From Flavobacterium sp. (GTDB taxonomy: Bacteria; Bacteroidota; Bacteroidia; Flavobacteriales; Flavobacteriaceae): a stretch of DNA of 24,408 nucleotides. A program made the position numbers and the translations under genes. Every line of letters begins with the position of its first letter. Positions within the stretch are counted from its first letter, which is position 1. The notes beneath the pieces were generated by a model. It saw only the letters and a program-made list of their open reading frames with translations, searched no databases and was not told where the DNA came from. Of this stretch, positions 7,637 to 14,738 are shown piece after piece. The stretch is taken from assembly GCA_023253295.1 (NCBI GenBank), contig JALRGZ010000140.1:1-24408 (forward strand). The letters are read 5' to 3'.

Positions 7637-8869
7637 ATGAAAAATCAGAGTGTAAAGAAAAATATTGACTGGATTTGTGTTATAATTTACAGCACCCTAG
7701 TAATATTAGGGTGGCTAAACATTTATTCATCGTCTTTGTCATCTATGGAAGGGACATCAAATAAACAGTTAATGTTTATTATACTAACCATTCCATTGAT
7801 TTTCACCATTCTCTTCGTTGATGGTAAATTTTATGAAAAATATGCCAGTGTGATTTACGCTATCGGCTTACTATCCTTAGCAGGTTTGTTCGTATTTGGA
7901 AAAACAATCAAAGGCCAGGCAAACTGGTATTCTTTTGGCTCTTTCGGAGTACAACCCTCTGAATTTGTTAAATCTGCAACTGCACTAGCTTTAGCCAAAT
8001 ATCTAAGCGATAGCCAAATTAATTTAAAAGATCTTAATAGACAATTCCAAGTACTGAGTATACTAGGTCTCCCGATTTTACTTATCGTTTTTCACGACCC
8101 TGGAAGCGCATTAATCTATTGCTTTTTGATTATTGTTTTATATCGTGAAGGATTACCTGCATGGTATATTTGGACAGGATTTTCAGCTATTTTACTATTT
8201 GTACTCACTCTGATTTTCGAGCCTCAATATGTTATTTTAATGGCTCTATTGACTATTATAATTGTTTACTTTAAATCGAGGTTAGCCGATAGAAATATCG
8301 TAGCAAGCAGCATCATATTTGTGCTTATTACAGGCTTTGTATTATCAGTAAATTATGTTTTTGAAAATGTTTTCAAACAGCACCACAGAGATCGTTTCAA
8401 TATACTTTTAGGTAAAACGGTCGACTTAAAAGGAATTGGATATAATACTAATCAGTCTGAAATTGCTATTGGTTCTGGAGGTTGGTTTGGAAAAGGATTC
8501 TTAGAAGGCACACAAACTAAAGGAGGCTTTGTACCTGAGCAACATACCGATTATATCTTTACCACAGTTGGTGAAGAATGGGGATTTGTAGGTTCTCTAG
8601 TGGTAATTGCACTATTTGTAACCCTATTTTTAAGAATTATCTATTTAGCCGAAAGACAAAAAACTAAATTTAGTAGGGTTTACGGCTATTGTACAGCAGC
8701 AATATTATTCATCCACTTTTTTGTGAACATCGCTATGGTTAGTGGTATATTCCCAACAATTGGGGTACCTCTACCTTTCTTTTCCTATGGAGGTTCCGGT
8801 TTATGGGGATTTACCATTTTACTTTTTATATTCCTAAAAATGGATGCCAATAAAGTAAACGAATGGTAG
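7637..8869 (+). CDS. rodA: Peptidoglycan glycosyltransferase RodA
   Basis: RodA is the SEDS-family glycosyltransferase that polymerises lipid II into glycan strands. It works in the inner membrane as a pair with PBP2, encoded 14 bp upstream. The 410-residue protein is polytopic with about ten predicted helices. The family signature GIFPTIGVPLPFFSYGGS is at residues 370-387. The extracytoplasmic loop motif PEQHTDYIF contains D305, which corresponds by motif to the Asp reported as essential in RodA; I have not aligned it. It is the last gene of the mre cluster. Its stop lies 12 bp from the stop of the convergent nuclease gene, and I see no hairpin in that short gap. Confidence 0.96.
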   Translation: MKNQSVKKNIDWICVIIYSTLVILGWLNIYSSSLSSMEGTSNKQLMFIILTIPLIFTILFVDGKFYEKYASVIYAIGLLSLAGLFVFGKTIKGQANWYSFGSFGVQPSEFVKSATALALAKYLSDSQINLKDLNRQFQVLSILGLPILLIVFHDPGSALIYCFLIIVLYREGLPAWYIWTGFSAILLFVLTLIFEPQYVILMALLTIIIVYFKSRLADRNIVASSIIFVLITGFVLSVNYVFENVFKQHHRDRFNILLGKTVDLKGIGYNTNQSEIAIGSGGWFGKGFLEGTQTKGGFVPEQHTDYIFTTVGEEWGFVGSLVVIALFVTLFLRIIYLAERQKTKFSRVYGYCTAAILFIHFFVNIAMVSGIFPTIGVPLPFFSYGGSGLWGFTILLFIFLKMDANKVNEW

Positions 8870-8881
8870 AATTATTGACTT

Positions 8882-9712
8882 TTATTGACTAAGCCAAGAA
8901 CTTATATTTACCTCCTTCTCTAAACTATTTTCAATTTTATCATCCAATTTTGGAAAGAAATCTATCCCTGTTAAAGATTCAATTTTATCAACCGTAACCA
9001 CATAATCGTAAATAGGCTTACTAGTTTTTTTATTAGGTACTAAAAAAGCAATCATTTTGTACTTTCCATTAACACGATTTAATGCTATTTTATAAAAATA
9101 GTTAGGTACTGCTACCCGTTCCTTTCCAATTGTTTTTAAGTCTCCTTTTAGAACTCCCCCCGTAACAATAATTAAGCCGTTGTACTTGTCTGCCCAAAAA
9201 CGCATTTTTTGCTCTAAACGGTTCCAAATTCCGGCATTAAAATCATGATTTTGCGGACTTATGTTTGAAGTATAAAAAGTATCATTATAAGCATCTAGAT
9301 CAAATTCCATATCGGCTGCGGGGCATAAATGTCCTTTATCGTATCCTGATTTTTTATAATTCTTCCAATCCGTAGATTGTGTTAAAACCAAGGGATCTTC
9401 AATAAAATAAGGTCGCTTAAAATTACTATTATGAACATAATTTTTCTTTAGTTCATAAGCTACCCATTCAGCTTGTTCTGCCTTTTCATCATATGCTAAA
9501 ATAAAATAGCTATGTTTGACAATCTGAGAGGTAGTCCTTTTTGGCAAATAAAAACTCAAATCACTATATGTCTGACTTACAAAATCCGAATCTAAACCAG
9601 TTAATAATTCATCGGAATTCCGAAAAATCTCTGCCTGAAGTTGACTACTTTGCTTACAAGCTAAAAGAACCAAAACAAACGTAATCAACACAATTGCAAA
9701 CCTAATTTTCAT
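8882..9712 (-). CDS. DNA/RNA non-specific endonuclease, lipoprotein
   Basis: This is a beta-beta-alpha metal nuclease of the Serratia NucA family, which cleaves single- and double-stranded DNA and RNA. The catalytic DRGH-type motif appears as YDKGHLCPAADM with H128 as general base. The Mg ligand and helper residues are N159 and E167 in FNAGIWNRLE, with the same 8-residue spacing as N119 and E127 of the Serratia enzyme. The N-terminus is a lipoprotein signal ending in LLAC, with C19 as the lipidated residue. No acidic cluster follows the Cys, so the Bacteroidota surface-export signal is not evident and a periplasmic location is more likely. Nutrient recovery from nucleic acids or DNA defence are possible roles. 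It lies downstream of prc on the same strand, with a terminator between. Confidence 0.92.
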   Translation of the reverse strand: MKIRFAIVLITFVLVLLACKQSSQLQAEIFRNSDELLTGLDSDFVSQTYSDLSFYLPKRTTSQIVKHSYFILAYDEKAEQAEWVAYELKKNYVHNSNFKRPYFIEDPLVLTQSTDWKNYKKSGYDKGHLCPAADMEFDLDAYNDTFYTSNISPQNHDFNAGIWNRLEQKMRFWADKYNGLIIVTGGVLKGDLKTIGKERVAVPNYFYKIALNRVNGKYKMIAFLVPNKKTSKPIYDYVVTVDKIESLTGIDFFPKLDDKIENSLEKEVNISSWLSQ

Positions 9713-9723
9713 ACTTATATTTT

Positions 9724-9763
9724 AAATAAAAACGCTCTGAAAATTGCTGTAATTTTCAGAGCG
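9724..9763 (-). terminator. Intrinsic terminator after prc
   Basis: CGCTCTGAAAATT (9733-9745) and AATTTTCAGAGCG (9751-9763) form a perfect 13-bp stem with a 5-base loop. Read on the minus strand, the stem is followed by TTTTTATTT (9732 to 9724). The plus strand has no T run after the stem, so it acts on transcripts from prc. It leaves only 11 bases between the end of the T run and the nuclease ATG. Confidence 0.85.
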
Positions 9764-9788
9764 AATCTTATATTTTTGATTTAATTAT

Positions 9789-12059
9789 CTAAGACTTAGC
9801 TAATTTTTCTTTTTTTAATTTGTTATCAGGAAGGCTATTTTTCACATTTGCTTTTGCTTGCAAATCATCTAAAATATTTAATGCCTCTTCAACATAAATA
9901 TCTTTTGATAAACTTTCATGCCAACGATCTCTTTTCTCTTTCAAAACGTTGTCTTTACTCATTTGCTCAATTTCATAAGGCAAAGAAGTAAATTTCAAAT
10001 CATTTTTGTAATCAAAAATAGGCTTGTATTTTTTCGCTTTCTCTTCAATAGCAACTTGGGCTTTTCTGAATTTATCAATATTTAAACTGTACTCATTTTC
10101 TTTACTACGGGAATCTATCCATTTCGCATTTTCTTCAATTAGTTTAAATTGTGGATTTGCGGCAATACGTTCTTTACTATGTAAAATAGCTTTACTGAAA
10201 TTACTATGATTATTATTCCACACATTATATTCAGCAGCATCAATTTTATCCCAAGGCATCGCATTATCTACATCGCGCTCTCCCATTTTCAAATACGAAT
10301 AACGGTCCGGCATCACAACATCACTGCTCACTCCTTCTAATTGAGTAGATCCTCCATTAATGCGATAGAATTTTTGTGTCGTAGTCTTTAACGCCCCTAA
10401 GTCACCAAACTCATTACTACGAACAAACTGATTTAAATCAATCACATTTTGAACGGTTCCTTTACCATATGTTTGTTTACTACCGATGATAACTCCACGT
10501 TTATAATCTTGAATAGCAGCTGCCAAAATCTCTGAAGCAGAAGCCGAAAAACTATTCACCATAATTACCAATGGACCATCCCATTCAATTTTCTTATCTC
10601 TATCATATAATACTTCTTTCTTTCTGCCTGCCGATTTAATTTGAACAATAGGACCTTGTTCTATAAACAAACCTGCAATATCAACTACTGTAGACAAAGA
10701 ACCACCTCCATCATCGCGAACATCTAATACAATACCATCAACCTTTGCTTGTTTTAATCGCTCAACTTCTAATGCAATATCTTTACCTGCATCTCTTCCG
10801 TCTTTATTCTCAAAATTGATATAGAATTTAGGCAAATAAATCACACCGTATTTCAAGCCGTTTTTGTTTACGATACTGGATTTAGCATAAGTTTCTTCAA
10901 TTTCAACAATATCTCTAATAATAGAAATCACTTTAATTGTACCGTCAACTTTTTTAACAGTCAAACGTACTTCTGTACCTTTAGGTCCTTTAATCTTTTT
11001 TACAACATCATCCAGACGCATCCCAACCACATCTACTGGTTGACCGTCACCTTGAGCTACTTTGACTACTAAATCCCCAGCTTCTAATTCTTTACCTCTC
11101 CAAGCTGGTCCTCCTGAAATTAATTCTGATATTTCAGTATAATCGTTTTTCTTTTGTAAACGGGCACCAATACCTTCCAGAGTTCCACTCATACTCACAT
11201 CAAAACGTTCTTTTTCTTCTGGAGCAAAATAATTAGTATGTGGATCAAAACGAGCAGTAATAGAGTTAATATAAACAGAAAACCAATCATTTCTGTCCAA
11301 ATCTTTCATGAATCCAAAATACTCATCTAACGATTTAGCTGTACTTGCTCTGGTTTCTTTTTCCAATTCCTCAAAACTTTTAGGAGTAGCATCTTCCTTC
11401 GAAACTTCTTTCTTAGTTTCAGCAGGACTTACAACTTCATCATTGTCTTGTAAAGGATTTGAAATTAAATCGGTCTCCGCCTTTGATAACTTCCCTTTAT
11501 TTTCCTGGATTTTCAAACGATCCGTCAATGAAGACAGGGTTGATAATTTCAATTGTTTTCTCCAACGCTCTTTTAATTCATCCTGATTTTTAGCATAAGG
11601 AGCTTTCTCATAATCAGTATTAAAACTCTCATCGATAGAATAATCAAAAGCAGTTTTCAAAATCTCTTTGTAAAAACCTTGACTTTCATTCATTCTTTGA
11701 ATCAAACGATCGTAAGTCAATGTAAAAAAAGTCAAATCCTTATTCATTAACTGATCATCTAACTCCAATTCATACTTTGCAAATTCATCAATATCGGATT
11801 GCAGAAAGAAACGCTTAGAAGGATCTAATGCCTGAATATAATCTTTATAAACTCCTTTAGAAAAATTATCATCAATTGCAGCCGGACTATAATGCCCTTT
11901 TTCAATCACAAAAGTCAATAATTCTAAAAGTAATTTATCTTTATCAGGATCCGCCTCTGAAGCCGATTTTATTTTAAATGCAAATAGCGTTACCGATAGG
12001 AAAACTACGGCAAGAAGTATTTTATAATTTCTCTTCATAATACTAATAATGGTATTCAT
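9789..12059 (-). CDS. prc: Carboxy-terminal processing (tail-specific) protease
   Basis: This S41A periplasmic serine protease resembles E. coli Prc/Tsp, which trims or degrades envelope proteins from their C-termini. At 756 residues it has the long Prc architecture. A helical N-terminal domain covers about 40-285 and a PDZ domain about 290-376 (GIGARLQ...). The S41 core lies at about 395-580 and a C-terminal helical domain at about 590-740. The Ser-Lys dyad is S507 in FSASASEI and K533 in TYGKGTVQ, one residue further apart than in E. coli Prc or the D1 processing protease. The N-terminal signal sequence (KRNYKILLAVVFLSVTLFAF) fits better from Met8 (codon at 12038-12036), so that is a credible alternative start. 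It is divergent from surE and ends at a strong terminator. Confidence 0.94.
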   Translation of the reverse strand: MNTIISIMKRNYKILLAVVFLSVTLFAFKIKSASEADPDKDKLLLELLTFVIEKGHYSPAAIDDNFSKGVYKDYIQALDPSKRFFLQSDIDEFAKYELELDDQLMNKDLTFFTLTYDRLIQRMNESQGFYKEILKTAFDYSIDESFNTDYEKAPYAKNQDELKERWRKQLKLSTLSSLTDRLKIQENKGKLSKAETDLISNPLQDNDEVVSPAETKKEVSKEDATPKSFEELEKETRASTAKSLDEYFGFMKDLDRNDWFSVYINSITARFDPHTNYFAPEEKERFDVSMSGTLEGIGARLQKKNDYTEISELISGGPAWRGKELEAGDLVVKVAQGDGQPVDVVGMRLDDVVKKIKGPKGTEVRLTVKKVDGTIKVISIIRDIVEIEETYAKSSIVNKNGLKYGVIYLPKFYINFENKDGRDAGKDIALEVERLKQAKVDGIVLDVRDDGGGSLSTVVDIAGLFIEQGPIVQIKSAGRKKEVLYDRDKKIEWDGPLVIMVNSFSASASEILAAAIQDYKRGVIIGSKQTYGKGTVQNVIDLNQFVRSNEFGDLGALKTTTQKFYRINGGSTQLEGVSSDVVMPDRYSYLKMGERDVDNAMPWDKIDAAEYNVWNNNHSNFSKAILHSKERIAANPQFKLIEENAKWIDSRSKENEYSLNIDKFRKAQVAIEEKAKKYKPIFDYKNDLKFTSLPYEIEQMSKDNVLKEKRDRWHESLSKDIYVEEALNILDDLQAKANVKNSLPDNKLKKEKLAKS

Positions 12060-12186
12060 TCATTTTTTTAAACTAAGTTACGTGAAAAACAAAGCCAACA
12101 ATGATAAGGCTTCTATAATTTTTTGTTAAAGATATAAAATTGTTCTTTTCTTAATCCTAATAATCCAACAACTGAATAAAATTTAT

Positions 12187-12194
12187 TTACTTTG
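12187..12194 (+). promoter_or_regulatory. Weak -7-like element upstream of surE
   Basis: TTACTTTG matches TAnnTTTG at all but the second base and lies 49 bases before the surE ATG. It sits in the 184-bp divergent spacer between prc and surE (12060-12243), which must hold promoters for both. On the minus strand the closest match for prc is TGGCTTTG, also one mismatch, at about 12095-12102. Neither has a convincing -33 element. Confidence 0.25.
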
Positions 12195-12243
12195 TTTAAA
12201 AATATGCCTTTTCATATCAAATTTTCAAAATCCTTTTTCAAAA

Positions 12244-13023
12244 ATGAATCCAACTAAGCCCTTGATTTTAATTACCAACGACGATGGTGTTTCGGCTCCT
12301 GGAATTAATGCTTTAATAGCTGTCATGTCCGAAATTGGAGAAATTGTAGTCGTTGCCCCTGACAAACCGCAAAGTGGAATGGGGCATGCTATCACCACAA
12401 ATGAAACTTTATACCTAAACAAGATTTCTACTGATCAAGATAAAATTGCCATTTACAGCTGTTCTGGTACTCCTGCCGATTGTGTAAAAATTGCCACTAA
12501 CGAGGTTTTACAGAGAAAACCTGATTTATGCGTTTCGGGAATCAATCATGGTTCCAATTCATCTATCAATGTTATTTATTCCGGAACTATGAGCGCCGCT
12601 ATTGAAGCCGGTATAGAAGGCATTCCCGCAATTGGTTTTTCACTTTTAGATTTTGACTGGAATGCCAATTTTGAAGAAATAAAACCTTTTGTTCGAAAAA
12701 TAACTTTGGAAGCATTAGAAAACAAACTACCTAAAGATGTTGTTTTGAATGTTAATTTTCCAAAATTAAAAAAAGAAGAAATCAAAGGAATTAAAATTTG
12801 TCGTCAGGCAAGAGCACTTTGGATGGAAAAATTTCACAAACGACAAACCCCACAAGGTAGGGATTATTACTGGCTTTCGGGTGAATTTGTAAATCAAGAC
12901 CATGGTGAAGATACTGACGAATGGGCTTTGAAAAATGGCTATATTTCTATTGTACCTATACAATTTGACTTGACTGCTTACCACGCCACGCAACAACTTA
13001 ACACTTGGAATTGGAACGAATAA
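12244..13023 (+). CDS. surE: 5'/3'-nucleotidase SurE
   Basis: SurE is a divalent-metal phosphatase acting on nucleoside monophosphates, and in some species on short polyphosphate. It is linked to stationary-phase survival. At 259 residues it has normal length. The metal ligands are visible: D13 and D14 in ITNDDGVSAPG, S44 in PQSGMGHA and N101 in SGINHGSN. The conserved SGTPADCVKIA and YSGTMSAAIEAG segments are also present. It opens a plus-strand run with lpxB 80 bp downstream, an arrangement seen in other Bacteroidota as I recall. The N-terminus begins directly with the Rossmann-like strand PLILITNDDG, so the ATG at 12244 is well supported. Confidence 0.96.
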   Translation: MNPTKPLILITNDDGVSAPGINALIAVMSEIGEIVVVAPDKPQSGMGHAITTNETLYLNKISTDQDKIAIYSCSGTPADCVKIATNEVLQRKPDLCVSGINHGSNSSINVIYSGTMSAAIEAGIEGIPAIGFSLLDFDWNANFEEIKPFVRKITLEALENKLPKDVVLNVNFPKLKKEEIKGIKICRQARALWMEKFHKRQTPQGRDYYWLSGEFVNQDHGEDTDEWALKNGYISIVPIQFDLTAYHATQQLNTWNWNE

Positions 13024-13103
13024 GTAATTATAAATATATCTTATTTGATTTCTGAAAATGGAATACCTAATTTTGATTTCCGATTTTAATTTAAACAACA
13101 ACA

Positions 13104-14219
13104 ATGAAATACTACATTATTGCAGGTGAAGCTTCTGGCGACTTACATGGTTCTAATTTAATGAAAGCGCTCCTAAAACAAGATAGCAATGCTCAAATCC
13201 GTTTTTGGGGAGGAGATTTAATGCAGGCTGTAGGCGGAACTTTAGTGAAGCATTATCGGGATTTAGCTTTTATGGGATTTGTTGAAGTATTGTTTAATTT
13301 AAAAACAATACTAAATAATATTAAAATCTGTAAAGAAGACATCTCTCAATTTCAACCCGATGTTATTATTTTCATTGATTACCCAGGTTTTAATATGCGC
13401 ATTGCAAAATGGGCCAAAGAAATTGGAATAAAAACCCACTACTATATTTCACCACAAATTTGGGCTTGGAAAGAAAACCGAATCAAAGCCATCAAAAGAG
13501 ATGTGGACAAAATGTATGTGATTTTGCCTTTTGAGAAAAACTTCTACGAAGACAAACACCAATATCCGGTGGAATTCGTTGGCCATCCGCTTATTGACGC
13601 GATTCATAGTCAAAAACCTATTGAAGCTGCTACATTCAGAGCAGAGAACAATTTGAGTGACAAACAAATCATTGCCTTACTTCCGGGAAGTAGAAAACAA
13701 GAAATCACCAAAATGCTTTCGGTAATGTTAAGTGCAGTAGATGATTTTCCCGAATACCAATTTGTTATTGCTGGTGCACCAAGTCAGGAATATGAGTTTT
13801 ACAAAACTTTTATTACCAAAAACAACATTAAATTCATTTCGAATAAAACCTATGATTTGTTAAAAATTGCACATGCTGCATTAGTAACTTCTGGAACAGC
13901 AACCTTAGAAACAGCTCTCTTTAAAGTTCCGGAGGTGGTATGCTACAAAGGAAATTGGATTTCATATCAAATTGCCAAACGAATTATTACTTTAAAATAC
14001 ATCTCATTAGTCAACCTAATTATGGATGAAGAAGTAGTAACCGAATTAATTCAGGATGATTGCAATACTAAAAACATTAAAAAGGAGTTAACTAAAATAT
14101 TAGACTCTGAATACCGCAATGAACTTTTGGCTAAATACGATGAATTAGAACAAAAATTAGGAGGTACAGGTGCCAGCGAAAAAACAGCTCAATTAATAAT
14201 TACCGATTTAAATGCTTAA
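13104..14219 (+). CDS. lpxB: Lipid-A-disaccharide synthase
   Basis: LpxB is a GT19 glycosyltransferase. It joins lipid X (2,3-diacylglucosamine-1-phosphate) to UDP-2,3-diacylglucosamine at the cytoplasmic face of the inner membrane, making the lipid A disaccharide. The 371-residue protein has the family motifs GEASGDLHG (8-16), PQIWAWKENRIK, ALLPGSRKQEI and TSGTATLETALFKVPEVVCYK. They come in the order of a GT-B fold, acceptor half then nucleotide-sugar half. No membrane helix is predicted, fitting a peripheral membrane enzyme. Its stop overlaps the start of the NlpC/P60 lipoprotein by 8 bases (ATGCTTAA), so the two are probably translationally coupled. Other lpx genes are not in the window. 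Confidence 0.97.
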   Translation: MKYYIIAGEASGDLHGSNLMKALLKQDSNAQIRFWGGDLMQAVGGTLVKHYRDLAFMGFVEVLFNLKTILNNIKICKEDISQFQPDVIIFIDYPGFNMRIAKWAKEIGIKTHYYISPQIWAWKENRIKAIKRDVDKMYVILPFEKNFYEDKHQYPVEFVGHPLIDAIHSQKPIEAATFRAENNLSDKQIIALLPGSRKQEITKMLSVMLSAVDDFPEYQFVIAGAPSQEYEFYKTFITKNNIKFISNKTYDLLKIAHAALVTSGTATLETALFKVPEVVCYKGNWISYQIAKRIITLKYISLVNLIMDEEVVTELIQDDCNTKNIKKELTKILDSEYRNELLAKYDELEQKLGGTGASEKTAQLIITDLNA

Positions 14220-14703
14220 ACAACTTTTCAAATCTTTTTTTCTCCTACTAGTACTACCGATTGTATTTACATCTTGTAAATCGGCTTCGAATACAACCAC
14301 TAAAAACAGCAATCGATTAGCAGATAAAATCATTGAATCAGCAACCAAAAACATTGGTGCTCCCTATAAATATGCCGGAACAACTAAAGCCGGATTTGAT
14401 TGTTCTGGCTTAGTATATTCAACCTTTAGCCAATTTGACATTAAATTACCAAGGAGTTCCGCTGAGCAAGCCAAAGTAGGAATTGATTTAGGTAAAAATG
14501 TTTCGAAAGCACAAAAAGGAGATTTGATTTTTTTCAAAACCAATAACAGGAGCCAAATCAACCACGTAGGCATTGTTATTGACAGTAAAGATGATGAGCT
14601 CCAATTTATCCACTCCTCTACTTCCAAAGGAGTGATAATATCCTCAACAAAAGAGTCTTATTACGACAAAACTTTTGCTCAAATCAACAGAATTTTATTT
14701 TAG
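14212..14703 (+). CDS. NlpC/P60 (C40) family lipoprotein hydrolase
   Basis: This is a small cysteine peptidase of the C40 family. Such enzymes usually cleave the D-Glu-mDAP bond in peptidoglycan stem peptides. The 163-residue protein has a lipoprotein signal ending in FTSC (C22 lipidated) and a Thr/Asn-rich linker to about 34. One catalytic domain follows: C64 in FDCSGLV, H118 in INHVGIVI and H134 in FIHSST. There is no SH3 or LysM targeting domain, so it resembles the Spr/MepS layout. The linker has no acidic cluster after the Cys, so an inward-facing lipoprotein is likely. It overlaps lpxB by 8 bases and precedes comEC by 35, placing it in an envelope operon. The exact bond cleaved is inferred. 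Confidence 0.92.
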   Translation: MLKQLFKSFFLLLVLPIVFTSCKSASNTTTKNSNRLADKIIESATKNIGAPYKYAGTTKAGFDCSGLVYSTFSQFDIKLPRSSAEQAKVGIDLGKNVSKAQKGDLIFFKTNNRSQINHVGIVIDSKDDELQFIHSSTSKGVIISSTKESYYDKTFAQINRILF

Positions 14704-14738
14704 AAAATAATATTGCCGAAAATTCGTACTTTAGAATT

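Noticed and set aside
14727..14734. TACTTTAG just before comEC as a promoter giving a leaderless transcript
   Set aside because: It has a mismatch at the seventh position, is only four bases from the ATG and the gene follows the NlpC/P60 gene closely, so operon transcription is simpler.
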